From: Ensifer sp. LCM 4579
GTDB lineage: Bacteria; Pseudomonadota; Alphaproteobacteria; Rhizobiales; Rhizobiaceae
Assembly (NCBI RefSeq): GCF_001854885.1
Contig: NZ_MDDV01000059.1
Location: 1-64,000, forward strand
Direction of reading: 5' to 3'
DNA length: 64,000 bases
A program made the translations under genes and the position numbers. Each line of letters opens with the position of its first letter. Positions within the stretch are counted from its first letter, which is position 1. Shown piece after piece: positions 45,612-54,167 of this stretch. The notes under the pieces were generated by a model, which searched no databases, was not told the DNA's origin, and saw only the letters and a program-made list of their open reading frames with translations.

Positions 45612-46796
45612 ATGGATATTCATGAATACCAGGCGAAGGAACTGCTCTCACGCTACTCGGTGCATATCCCGCGTGGTGGCCTTGCCTACAGCCCGGAGCA
45701 GGCGACCTACCGCGCCAGTGAGATCGGCGGTGACAAGTGGGTGGTCAAGGCGCAGATCCATTCCGGTGCCCGCGGCAAAGCCGGCGGCGTCCGCATCTGC
45801 AAGTCCGACAGCGAAGTGTCCGACGCCGCCGAATACATGCTCGGCCGCAAGCTGGTAACCCACCAGACAGGCCCGAAGGGCAAGCTGGTTTCGCGCCTTT
45901 ACGTCGAGGAAACGGTCGACATCCGCCAAGAGCTTTATCTCGGCATTGTGCTCGACCGCAAATCGGAGCGCGTCATGATCGTGGCCTCCGCGTCGGGCGG
46001 AATGGAGATCGAAGAGATCGCCGAGAAGCAACCTGACTCGATCATTCGTGCGGTCGTCGACCCGGGTGTTGGCATGCAGGACTTCCAGGCGCGCGAGATC
46101 GCCTTCGGCCTCGGACTGGAGAACAGCTTGATCGGCAAGGCAGTGGACACCCTGCTCGGCTGCTACCGCGTGTTCCGCGACTTTGACGCCTCGATGCTGG
46201 AGATCAACCCGCTGGTCGTCACCCGCGACGGCAATCTGATCGCCCTGGACGCCAAAATGTCCTTCGACGAGAACGCCCTGTACCGGCGGCCGGAGATCTC
46301 GGAGCTGCGTGACAAATCGCAGGAAGACCCGCGCGAGACCTTCGCCAGCGACCGCGGTCTCTCCTATGTCGGCCTCGACGGCAACATCGGCTGCATCATC
46401 AACGGCGCCGGCCTGGCAATGGCAACCATGGACATGATCAAGATTGCTGGCGGCGAGCCCGCCAACTTTCTCGACATCGGCGGTGGCGCCTCACCCGACC
46501 GCGTAGCGAAGGCCTTTCGCGCCGTGCTCGCCGACAAGAATATCGAGACGATCCTGGTCAACATCTTCGCCGGCATCAACCGCTGCGACTGGGTGGCCGA
46601 GGGGGTCATCAAGGCAATCCGCGAAGTCGGCGTGCATGTGCCGCTGGTCGTGCGCCTGGCCGGAACCAATGTCGAGGAAGGCCGCCGTATCCTCGCCGAG
46701 TCCGGAGAGAAGGTGATTGTGGCCGACACACTGGCCGAAGCGGCCGAGAAATCGGTCGAGGCGATGCGCGCCTATGGCAAGCGGAAAAAGCACTGA
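45612..46796 (+). CDS. mtkA: Malate-CoA ligase (malate thiokinase) beta subunit
   Basis: A 394-aa ATP-grasp protein related to succinyl-CoA synthetase beta ([51 protein letters not shown]). In serine-cycle operons, sitting between mcl and mtkB, this pair activates malate to malyl-CoA rather than succinate. It starts at 45612 after GAGGAGGAGCCC; the longer frame overlaps mclA. A plain SucC assignment is unlikely given its neighbours. Confidence 0.93.
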   Translation: MDIHEYQAKELLSRYSVHIPRGGLAYSPEQATYRASEIGGDKWVVKAQIHSGARGKAGGVRICKSDSEVSDAAEYMLGRKLVTHQTGPKGKLVSRLYVEETVDIRQELYLGIVLDRKSERVMIVASASGGMEIEEIAEKQPDSIIRAVVDPGVGMQDFQAREIAFGLGLENSLIGKAVDTLLGCYRVFRDFDASMLEINPLVVTRDGNLIALDAKMSFDENALYRRPEISELRDKSQEDPRETFASDRGLSYVGLDGNIGCIINGAGLAMATMDMIKIAGGEPANFLDIGGGASPDRVAKAFRAVLADKNIETILVNIFAGINRCDWVAEGVIKAIREVGVHVPLVVRLAGTNVEEGRRILAESGEKVIVADTLAEAAEKSVEAMRAYGKRKKH

Positions 46797-46808
46797 CAGG
46801 AGGTCGAA

Positions 46809-47708
46809 ATGGCAGTTCTCTTGAATCGCAGGACGCGCGTCATCGTCCAGGGCCTGACCGGCAAGATCGGCTCCTTCCATGCCGAGGACATGAAGCGCTA
46901 CGGCACAAATGTCGTCGGCGGTGTCACCCCCGGCAAAGGCGGACAGGTGCACCATGGCATTCCGGTGTTCAACACGGTCAAGGGCGCCGTGCGCGAGACC
47001 GGTGCGGAAGCCTCGGTCGTGTTCGTGCCGCCGCCCTTCGCCGCCGACTCGATCATGGAAGCGGCCGAGGCGGGCGTGAAGCTCTGCGTCTGCATCACCG
47101 ACGGCATACCTTCGCAAGACATGATGCGCGTCAAGCGCTACATGCGCCGCTTCCGCTATGAAGACCGCATGCGCCTGATCGGTCCGAACTGCGCCGGCGT
47201 CATCACCCCGGGGCAGGCGCTGATGGGTATCATGCCGGGCCACATCTACCTGCCCGGCCGCGTCGGCATCGTGGGGCGCTCGGGAACCCTTGGCTACGAA
47301 GCAGCCTCTCAAATGAAGGCGCTTGGCATCGGCGTTTCGACCAGCGTCGGCATCGGCGGCGATCCGATCAACGGCTCGTCCTTCAAGGACATCCTCAAGC
47401 TGTTCGAGGAAGACCCGGACACCGACGCCGTGGTCATGATCGGCGAGATCGGCGGCCCACAGGAAGCGGAAGCCGCGGAATGGGCCAAGCACCACATGCG
47501 CAAGCCGTTGATCGCCTACATCGCCGGCCTTTCGGCGCCAAAAGGCAAGCGCATGGGGCATGCCGGCGCCATCATCTCCGCCTTCGGCGAATCCGCCCAG
47601 GAAAAGGTCGAGATCCTGCGCGATGCAGGCGTGACGATCGTGCCGACGCCCGCTGCCTTCGGCCCGACCGTTGCAGGCGTGCTCGAGCAGGGCGTGAGGG
47701 CCGCCTGA
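46809..47708 (+). CDS. mtkB: Malate-CoA ligase (malate thiokinase) alpha subunit
   Basis: A 299-aa SucD-like CoA-binding subunit. The Rossmann part has RRTRVIVQGLTGKIGSFHAE and GKGGQVHHGIPVFNTV, and the phosphohistidine is in KRMGHAGAIISAF. It follows mtkA by 12 bp with an AGGAGG ribosome site, forming the alpha2beta2-type synthetase that makes malyl-CoA. Confidence 0.93.
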   Translation: MAVLLNRRTRVIVQGLTGKIGSFHAEDMKRYGTNVVGGVTPGKGGQVHHGIPVFNTVKGAVRETGAEASVVFVPPPFAADSIMEAAEAGVKLCVCITDGIPSQDMMRVKRYMRRFRYEDRMRLIGPNCAGVITPGQALMGIMPGHIYLPGRVGIVGRSGTLGYEAASQMKALGIGVSTSVGIGGDPINGSSFKDILKLFEEDPDTDAVVMIGEIGGPQEAEAAEWAKHHMRKPLIAYIAGLSAPKGKRMGHAGAIISAFGESAQEKVEILRDAGVTIVPTPAAFGPTVAGVLEQGVRAA

Positions 47709-47719
47709 CCCGGCCTTCA

Positions 47720-47744
47720 GGGGAGCCGGCACCGCCGGTTCCCC
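47720..47744 (+). terminator. Intra-operon hairpin after mtkB
   Basis: GGGGAGCCGGC-ACC-GCCGGTTCCCC, an 11-bp stem with one G-T pair, followed by TCCTTGCC. Possible attenuator or stabiliser between mtkB and hprA. Confidence 0.5.
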
Positions 47745-47853
47745 TCCTTGCCTCGAACGCAAGGTTCTGTCCCGATTTTCGCGAAGGCCGATGCGCAAAG
47801 TCGTGGGGCCGCGCGGTTATCCGCACACACAGTTTTCATACTGGGGACATGCG

Positions 47854-48822
47854 ATGAAACCACGCATTATGGTCACGCGGCGATGGCCCGCGGCTGTTGA
47901 ACACGTGCTTGCCGAGCGGTTCGACACGACCTTCAATCAAAGCGACGCACCAATGAGCTTGGCGCAACTGAAGGCGGCGTTCCTGGAATTCGACGCGATC
48001 CTACCGACCGTCAGCGACAAGCTGCCGGCTGCCGTCTTTCCGGACGCCGACAGCCGGACCAAGCTGCTAGCCAATTTCGGCGTCGGCTTCAGCCATATCG
48101 ATCTCGATGCTGCGCGCGAGCGCGGCATTACGGTCACCAACACGCCGGGTGTGCTGACCGACTGCACCGCCGACGTCGCCATGAGCCTTTTGCTCTCGGT
48201 TTCCCGCAGGGCAGGCGAGGGCGAACGCCAACTGCGTGCCGGCCTGTGGCCGGGCTGGTGCCCCACCCACATGATCGGCACCAAGGTGACCGGCAAGACC
48301 ATCGGAATCATCGGCATGGGCCGCATAGGCAAGGCGACTGCCAAGCGTGCGCATTTCGGCTTCGACATGGACGTCATCTTCTACAACCGCTCCAAGGTCG
48401 ACGACGAGGAAATCCGCGCCATGGGCGCGCGCCAGCTGCCGACGATCGAAGATGTGCTCGCGCGAGCCGATTTCGTGTCGTTGCACTGCCCTGGTGGCGC
48501 CGAAAACCGGCACGTCATCAATGCTGCACGGCTCGGAGCGATGAAGCGAGGCGCTTATCTCATCAATACCGCCCGAGGTGACGTGGTCGACCATGATGCG
48601 CTGATCGAGGCGCTCGAAGCCGGCAAAATCGCCGGCGCGGGGCTTGATGTCTACGACGGCGAACCGGACGTGCCGCCAGCCTTGATGTGCATGGAAAACG
48701 TGGTGCTCCTGCCGCATCTCGGCAGCGCGACAGAGGAAACTCGGGCGGATATGGGCATGAGAGCTGTCGAGAACCTCACCGCCTTTTTCGAAAGGCGCCC
48801 CGTTCCCGACAAGGTGGCATGA
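47854..48822 (+). CDS. hprA: Glycerate dehydrogenase / hydroxypyruvate reductase
   Basis: A 322-aa D-2-hydroxyacid dehydrogenase. The NAD motif is GIIGMGRIGKATAKRAHFG, the catalytic part FVSLHCPGGAENRHVINA, and the general-acid His LLPHLGSATEETRADMG. In this operon it reduces hydroxypyruvate to glycerate, between SgaA and glycerate kinase. Glyoxylate reductase activity is a common side property of the family. Its stop overlaps the gck start by ATGA. Confidence 0.92.
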   Translation: MKPRIMVTRRWPAAVEHVLAERFDTTFNQSDAPMSLAQLKAAFLEFDAILPTVSDKLPAAVFPDADSRTKLLANFGVGFSHIDLDAARERGITVTNTPGVLTDCTADVAMSLLLSVSRRAGEGERQLRAGLWPGWCPTHMIGTKVTGKTIGIIGMGRIGKATAKRAHFGFDMDVIFYNRSKVDDEEIRAMGARQLPTIEDVLARADFVSLHCPGGAENRHVINAARLGAMKRGAYLINTARGDVVDHDALIEALEAGKIAGAGLDVYDGEPDVPPALMCMENVVLLPHLGSATEETRADMGMRAVENLTAFFERRPVPDKVA

Positions 48823-50120
48823 TGATCGCCGACCATGCGGCTCCGGTCGTGTCCGTGCTCCGCCAACAGGCGATCGCGCTGTTCCGTGAAGGTGTTGCGG
48901 CATCGGACCCCGAGCGCGCGGTGACCGCGGCGCTCGCAGGTAGGCTTGACGCAATCGCAGCAGCTCGACGCGTCATCCTGATCGCCTTCGGAAAAGCGGC
49001 CTGCCTGATGACGCGCGCAGCTCTGCCCTTCGTCCGTGACAAGCTGCATTGTGCACACGCCGTCACCAACCAGGAAAACCTCGAAGATATCGAAGGCGTG
49101 CACGTCATTGCCGGTGGCCATCCCTTGCCCAATGAGGGCAGCATCGCGGGTGCGTATGCAATCGAAAGGGCAGCGCGTGCGGCCGAACCCGGAGACTTGC
49201 TGCTGGTTCTTGTCAGTGGCGGCGGGTCGGCCCTGATCTGCGCGCCGGCGCCCGGCCTTTCCCTCGCCGACAAAATCGCGCTCAACGATGCACTGATCCG
49301 CTGCGGTGCGGAGATCAACGAAATCAACGCGGTGCGCCGGCAGTTCTCGCGCCTCAAGGGGGGGCGGCTGGCCCAGCTTGCTACCGGGGCAAGGATACTG
49401 TCGCTCATACTTTCCGATGTGCCCGGCGATGATGCCGCTACCATCGCCAGCGGCCCGACGGCGAAGCCCTCGGCGACGGCCACGGAGATGCTTGCTATTC
49501 TCGACCGCTACGGGTTGCGCGACAGCCTGCCGACCACCATTCTTTCGCAAGTCGACCATCTCGTTGGCGACGAAGCCAAAGAGTTCGATCACGTCGAAAA
49601 CGTGATCATAGGCTCCAACGGCATCAGCCTGCAACGGGTGGTCAAGAGTGCCCGCGCGAGCTATCCGATCGTCGTCAAGGCAGGCGATTGGCTGAGCGGG
49701 GATGTTTCGGAAGTCGCCGAAACGATGCACCGCAGAGCCATCGATGCCTCGAACCAGCGCGGCGGCCCCATCGCCATCGTCGCCGGTGGCGAGCCAACTG
49801 TGCGCGTCACCGGTACCGGGATCGGCGGACGCAACCAGGAGCTCGTGCTGCGCTTTGCGCTGCGTAACGAACAGACAGCAATCAAACGCCCATGGGTTTT
49901 CCTGAGTGGTGGCACCGACGGCCGTGACGGCCCCACTGACGCTGCGGGCGGGCTCGTCGATCCGAACTCGACGAGCCGGATGCGCAACGTCGGTTGCAAT
50001 CCCGGCGCACTTCTTGAAAACAACGATTCTTATCGCGCGCTGGATTCGTCTGGAGATCTCTTGATCACCGGTGCCACCGGCACCAATGTCGCAGACCTGC
50101 AAATCCTTCTGATGCGGTAA
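48819..50120 (+). CDS. gck: Glycerate 2-kinase (MOFRL/GckA type)
   Basis: A 433-aa MOFRL-family kinase: LVSGGGSALICAPAPGLSLA near residue 130 and the C-terminal MOFRL domain with AGGEPTVRVTGTGIGGRNQE and FLSGGTDGRDGPTDAAGGLV. It phosphorylates glycerate to 2-phosphoglycerate, which enolase (elsewhere) turns into PEP for Ppc. Two adjacent ATGs (48819 and 48822) are possible starts; the first gives translational coupling with hprA. Last gene of the operon. Confidence 0.94.
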   Translation: MMIADHAAPVVSVLRQQAIALFREGVAASDPERAVTAALAGRLDAIAAARRVILIAFGKAACLMTRAALPFVRDKLHCAHAVTNQENLEDIEGVHVIAGGHPLPNEGSIAGAYAIERAARAAEPGDLLLVLVSGGGSALICAPAPGLSLADKIALNDALIRCGAEINEINAVRRQFSRLKGGRLAQLATGARILSLILSDVPGDDAATIASGPTAKPSATATEMLAILDRYGLRDSLPTTILSQVDHLVGDEAKEFDHVENVIIGSNGISLQRVVKSARASYPIVVKAGDWLSGDVSEVAETMHRRAIDASNQRGGPIAIVAGGEPTVRVTGTGIGGRNQELVLRFALRNEQTAIKRPWVFLSGGTDGRDGPTDAAGGLVDPNSTSRMRNVGCNPGALLENNDSYRALDSSGDLLITGATGTNVADLQILLMR

Positions 50121-50313
50121 GACGCGTCCTGCCGTACACGCGAACGCGCTTTATCCCGTCGTGTCAGCGGTCGTTCACCGACACGCGAAGCTGGATCCCT
50201 TAAAATCCTTGCAATCGCAGGCAGGCAAAGGCTGCAGTGGGTGTTGATCATCTGCTCAGAGCGGAATAACTCGCCGACCAGGCGGGTATACCGTTGTGAA
50301 AAACGCAATAATG

Positions 50314-50328
50314 TTTACTATCAGTAAA
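50314..50328. promoter_or_regulatory. Palindrome before the XRE-cupin gene, possible autoregulatory operator
   Basis: TTTACT-ATC-AGTAAA has perfect 6-bp arms and ends 18 bases before the ATG at 50347. Operators in this position are common for autoregulated XRE-cupin regulators. It also argues that the ATG at 50347, not the GTG at 50296, is the start. Confidence 0.5.
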
Positions 50329-50346
50329 AATCGAAGCGAAATTGGC

Positions 50347-51081
50347 ATGGCTAGGGAAAACGCGGAAATGCACGGTAACTCGAAGAAGAATGCCAAGACA
50401 GCTACGGTTGCCGCCGGCGCAGGCAAGACGGGGGCAGGATTGGCGCGTGTCACGCCGCTGACCCAGGACCCGCATGCCATCCGTGACACCCGTGAAAAGG
50501 TGCTGGAGGTAGCGATCGGCCATGAAGTGCGCGCCTTCCGCAAAAAGCTCGGTATCACTGTAGCTGATGTTGCTTCCGCGACCGACATTTCGGTCGGCAT
50601 GCTGTCGAAGATCGAAAATGGCAACACGTCGCCGTCGCTAACAACTCTGCAGACGCTTTCTCGGGCGCTCGGCGTGCCGATCACCGCTTTCTTCCGCCGC
50701 TTCGAAGAGGAGCATAGCGCCGTATTCGTCAAAGCGGGGGAGGGCGTCGACGTCGAGCGACGCGGCACCCGCGCCGGCCACCAGTATAATCTCCTCGGCC
50801 ATATCGGCTCGAACACGGCCGGCGTTGTTGTCGAGCCTTATCTCATCACGCTGACCGAGGATTCGGACGTATTTCCGATGTTTCAGCACGATGGATTGGA
50901 GTTCCTCTATATGCTGGAGGGTGAGGTGGTTTACCGGCATGGCAACAATCTTTACCGCATGACTCCAGGTGACAGTCTGTTCTTTGACGCCGACGCTCCG
51001 CACGGGCCGGAAGAACTGAGCGCGCTGCCGATCCGGTATCTGTCCATCATTTCCTATCCGCGCGGCCGCGGGCAGGACTGA
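50347..51081 (+). CDS. XRE-family transcriptional regulator with cupin domain
   Basis: The protein has 244 aa from the chosen start: a low-complexity N-terminal tail, an XRE HTH (about 55-115; RKKLGITVADVASATDISVG, MLSKIENGNTSPSLTTLQ) and a C-terminal cupin (about 170-240; GLEFLYMLEGEVVYRHGNNL, MTPGDSLFFDADAPHG) that normally binds a small ligand. An alternative GTG start exists at 50296. It lies downstream of gck on the same strand and is a plausible regulator of the serine-cycle operon. Confidence 0.87.
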   Translation: MARENAEMHGNSKKNAKTATVAAGAGKTGAGLARVTPLTQDPHAIRDTREKVLEVAIGHEVRAFRKKLGITVADVASATDISVGMLSKIENGNTSPSLTTLQTLSRALGVPITAFFRRFEEEHSAVFVKAGEGVDVERRGTRAGHQYNLLGHIGSNTAGVVVEPYLITLTEDSDVFPMFQHDGLEFLYMLEGEVVYRHGNNLYRMTPGDSLFFDADAPHGPEELSALPIRYLSIISYPRGRGQD

Positions 51082-51527
51082 AGACACACGGCAGGGCGTC
51101 GTTCCTCTCTTAGCTGCTTCCATCTGCATTCGATTTTCCGGCACGCTTGCCAAGCGTTCGACCACACTCGCGCGTCCTCTTGGACGAAGATCAGGCCACG
51201 CGCATGGATGCCACAAACCGGCCGTCCGCAGTCTTCGTCGCACCTGGCTCCCTTCTTTGAACTGAAAATGCGCATCGAAAGTCGGTGTTTGGCTGGGAAA
51301 TAGCGCCGTCGGGCAGACTTGATGCCGATGGCGGCGATAGATTTCGGTCCGTCGTCGCCCAGGTTCACGTCGAGAATATACTGGAATGAAAAATTAATTC
51401 TTGGTATGAATAGCGATGCCGAGCGCGCCGGGCTTGACGGCGGGAACGGAGGCCCGCGGGAACGCGTAAAACGGACAAATTGGGAGAAGTCGGGAAAGAG
51501 GTGGCACGCGCCGCAATCGGGAGGCAC
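51082..51527. other. Intergenic gap between the XRE-cupin and LuxR genes
   Basis: This 446-bp gap has no open frame with recognisable coding features. Expected to hold the luxR-type promoter. I see no strong hairpin or repeat. Confidence 0.5.
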
Positions 51528-52226
51528 ATGAACGCGGAACGGACAAGTCAGCGTCAGGGAAACGGAATCGATAGAATGCCGGCTTCCCTGGAGAACAAGT
51601 TTAGAGTCCTGGTAGCCGAACGCAATCCGTTGGTGATTGCCGCGCTCGGTGACATGATCAAGAACGACTCCCGCTTCGATCTGGTCGGCAGCATCCAGAC
51701 CGGGGAGACGTTTCTCCGGGCGGCTGCCGCTTCAGAGCCGGATTTCGATCTCGCGGTTCTCGGCTGGAGGCTTTCCGACATGGACAGCGGCGAAGTGCTT
51801 GCCGAGATGCAACGACGCGGCCTCCATGCGCGCATCGTCATCTTTTCTAACGACCATGATGTAGGCATCCTCAAGCGGTGTGTGCGCCTTGGGGTGCAGG
51901 GTTATTGCTATCAGTTCGACGATCCGTCGATTCTGTTCGATACGCTGGTAGCGGTCGCGCACGGGCGAATCTGCATTCCCTACATCGACGTGTCCAAGAT
52001 AAATGATACCCCGCTTTCACGCTTGACGACGCGCGAACGCGAGTTGCTGTCAGTGCTTGCCGACGGCTGGACAAATCTCCAGATCGCTGCGCGTACCGGG
52101 ATTTCCGAGAACACCGTCAAGTACCACCTCAAGAATCTCTACGACAAGCTCGACGTCCGCAACCGTGCCATGGCTGTTGCTCTCTACGCCAGAGAGAAGA
52201 ATCGCGGCCCGCATGCGAGTTCGTAA
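51528..52226 (+). CDS. LuxR/NarL-type response regulator with a degenerate receiver
   Basis: A 232-aa protein; ATG 51528 follows GGGAGGCAC. The receiver-like domain (about 22-140) has FRVLVAERNPLVIAALGDMI and LAVLGWRLSDMDSGEVLAEM: the phospho-acceptor Asp is Gly79, the acidic pair is reduced to Glu-Arg, and the conserved Lys is Gln129. The C-terminal HTH is intact (RERELLSVLADGWTNLQIAA, SENTVKYHLKNLYDKL). So it is a DNA-binding regulator not controlled by classical phosphorylation. It ends the serine-cycle region, next to a RIME1. Confidence 0.87.
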   Translation: MNAERTSQRQGNGIDRMPASLENKFRVLVAERNPLVIAALGDMIKNDSRFDLVGSIQTGETFLRAAAASEPDFDLAVLGWRLSDMDSGEVLAEMQRRGLHARIVIFSNDHDVGILKRCVRLGVQGYCYQFDDPSILFDTLVAVAHGRICIPYIDVSKINDTPLSRLTTRERELLSVLADGWTNLQIAARTGISENTVKYHLKNLYDKLDVRNRAMAVALYAREKNRGPHASS

Positions 52227-52230
52227 TCCC

Positions 52231-52332
52231 TACAGCGCCGCGCGTCTTTCAGACGCGCAAAGGTCGCTGTAACTCTTTGAAACTGCGCATCGAGCTTTCC
52301 GAAAATCGGGTACGATTTTCGGGCCGATGCGC
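52231..52332. repeat. RIME1-like repeat
   Basis: Same two-palindrome design as 30249-30352 (CGCGCGTCTTTCAGACGCGC, GCGCATCGAGCTTTCCGA, ATTTTCGGGCCGATGCG). Right after the LuxR stop and before the gene remnants. Confidence 0.82.
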
Positions 52333-52370
52333 TAGACTCGCGGCTCCGTAACGCAGGCGCCCCCCGCGGC

Positions 52371-52592
52371 CGGCTCGGCGCTGCAGAACAGCGGTCGTCG
52401 ACGGTTATCCCCGCACGCGTGCAAGCACGCGCCCGAGCGCATCCGTCAACGCCCTGCTTCCACCATCGCGGTCGAAATCGTCGAAGACCTGCTCGTTCAG
52501 GCCGCCCGGCATTGAAAACTCGCGTCGGAGGGCATCGAGCGCGGTTTGGTCCGCTGCGGCAGCCTTCTGCGCCAGACTGGAAAAGAGCGGCG
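52371..52592 (-). pseudogene. Duplicated 3' fragment of the P5C-reductase-like gene
   Basis: The approximately 220 bp match 61012-61222 almost base for base (shared runs such as GTTATCCCCGCACGCGTGCA and CGGAGGGCATCGAGCGCGG), including about 20 bp beyond the stop codon of the intact gene at 61033-61800. Only the last third of the gene is present, and similarity stops at CTGGAAAAGAGCGG. It is a non-functional copy produced by duplication or recombination. Confidence 0.85.
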
Positions 52593-52700
52593 CTGATCAA
52601 CCGGCGCGGCAACCTTCTGTCGCTGAGCGATGACGATTGGCATTCGAACTTTGCCGTCAATCTCGATTCGATGTTCCACCTCTGCCGTGGCTCAGGAGAT
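52593..52700 (+). pseudogene. Short-chain dehydrogenase/reductase remnant
   Basis: Immediately after the fragment above, the plus-strand frame reads GNLLSLSDDDWHSNFAVNLD and SMFHLCRG, the helix-5/Asn region of an SDR, but no Rossmann start or catalytic Tyr-Lys follows. It is a fragment left at a recombination junction. Confidence 0.6.
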
Positions 52701-52778
52701 TATGGCAACGTGATCTCGTTGGGAGTCCCTATCCGGCGAATGCGGGACCCGGAGAGCGAGGCGTTGCCCGCAAGAAAG

Positions 52779-53675
52779 CTACTCGCTCAGCACCTGATCC
52801 CAATAGGACTCGACGTCGCTCTTCCGGATCGAACCTGTTTGGGTTGGATCCACGAGCGTTTCACTGGCGACCCTCGGCGCCTGTTCGATCGCAGCCTCGT
52901 CGACCGGCAGCACGAAAGTGCTCATGCTCGGCGAGACCCGCAAACGATCCCACGGCACCGCGACCATCTCTGAGCCGATACCGAAGAAGCCCCCTCGGGA
53001 GACGACCACATACAGAATGTTCCCGGTATGCGGGTCGAGCACGACATCTTCCACGTCGCCGAGGTCCTCATCCTGCACGTTGCGAAGATCGGCCCCCATT
53101 ATGTCGTCAACCCGCCTGGGAAAACTCGTCTCAGAGACGGGGACGGCTGCGGCGAGTTCTGCCTGGCGCCACGTGGCAATCTCCTGGGGGTCGACTCCAA
53201 GATCGGCCAATTGTTTCGTGTAGCTGTCGTATCGTTGCTCGGCAGCGTTCACGACCGAATCGCAACCCTGCTCATCTCCGCCGCCGGCCAGAATATTCGC
53301 CGCCCGAAACAGCGTTCTTATTTCATAATGAGGCCGCCCCGCCCAGGTGATGTTTGCCCAGGGACTGATCCCCCCGGGTCGGACGGCCTCTGCCGCAGAT
53401 GGCGCAGCGGCGCCCGGAAGAGTCTCACCCGGCGCTGCGACACCCGGAACGCGAGGCGGATATGCATTGCCATATGCGTCGACGCGGTAGCCACTGTATC
53501 CGGCGAGCCAATAACTGTCCTCATCCATGCGCTGGGCGAGCGCGTTGAGGCGATCGAGGCACCCCGATTGCTGCGCCGACTGTCTCTGCTGCACCGCCTC
53601 CGCCGCCCCCTCTTGGGCATACGCCGGAACCGCCAAAACAAGTGTCGATAGGATGCCAACTGTCTTTGTGAACAT
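52779..53675 (-). CDS. Secreted PRC-barrel domain protein, 298 aa
   Basis: The start at 53675 follows GGAGAGAGCAC and gives a signal peptide (MFTKTVGILSTLVLAVPAYA). The central part is Pro/Ala-rich, and the C-terminal PRC-barrel (about 190-270) has DIMGADLRNVQDEDLGDVED and SRGGFFGIGSEMVAVPWDRL. Proteins of this type in Rhizobiales are envelope or stress proteins, often under EcfG control. The frame is also open upstream into the FKBP gene, because that gene has lost its stop codon. Confidence 0.8.
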   Translation of the reverse strand: MFTKTVGILSTLVLAVPAYAQEGAAEAVQQRQSAQQSGCLDRLNALAQRMDEDSYWLAGYSGYRVDAYGNAYPPRVPGVAAPGETLPGAAAPSAAEAVRPGGISPWANITWAGRPHYEIRTLFRAANILAGGGDEQGCDSVVNAAEQRYDSYTKQLADLGVDPQEIATWRQAELAAAVPVSETSFPRRVDDIMGADLRNVQDEDLGDVEDVVLDPHTGNILYVVVSRGGFFGIGSEMVAVPWDRLRVSPSMSTFVLPVDEAAIEQAPRVASETLVDPTQTGSIRKSDVESYWDQVLSE

Positions 53676-53744
53676 GTGCTCTCTCCATACTCGTGAATAG
53701 ATCGCGATGGACGGCAGGACATAGGTTTCCTTGGCGGTCTGTGG

Positions 53745-54167
53745 CTGAACGATGTCCATCACCGTTATGTCGCACTCGAGGTCCTTGCCAGCGAGCGGAT
53801 GGTTGGCATCTATTGTTACGCACTCGTCATCCATTTCGGTCCCTGTGAATGTCGTCAGCCGTCCATCCGGGGCGGTTCCGCGAAGTCCGGAACCCACCTC
53901 GACCCCGTCGGGAACCGCAGAGAGCGGTACCCTGTGGACCTGTGCGTCGTCGTGTGCGCCATACGCCTCCATTGCCGGTATGGTGAAAGTGCGCGTCTCT
54001 CCGACCGCCATGCCCTCGACCTAGCGATCGAGTCCAGAGATGACCTGGCCGGCTCCGACCTGGAATTCCAACGGCTCGCGGTCCAGTGTGGAGTCGATCG
54101 CCGTCCCGTCGGTCAGCTTGGCGGTGTAGTGTATGTGAACGAGGTCGCCGTTTCTGACATCGGTCAT
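53745..54167 (-). pseudogene. FKBP-type peptidyl-prolyl isomerase (SlyD-like) interrupted by an in-frame amber codon
   Basis: The ATG at 54167 follows AGGAGGCCGTG. Residues 1-48 are a normal FKBP start (MTDVRNGDLVHIHYTAKLTD to QVISGLDR). A TAG at 54021-54023 then interrupts, and the same frame continues with EGMAVGETRTFTIPAMEAYG and the SlyD-like HPLAGKDLECDITVMDI, reaching the PRC gene without another stop. A sequencing error, a recent pseudogene or suppression are the options. A promoter of EcfG type lies upstream (54293-54317). Confidence 0.8.

Noticed and set aside
54021-54023. Amber codon as a pyrrolysine site, given the methylamine setting
   Set aside because: Pyrrolysine belongs to the MttB/MtbB/MtmB methyltransferases; an FKBP protein is not known to use it, and no pylT/pylS genes are seen in the window.
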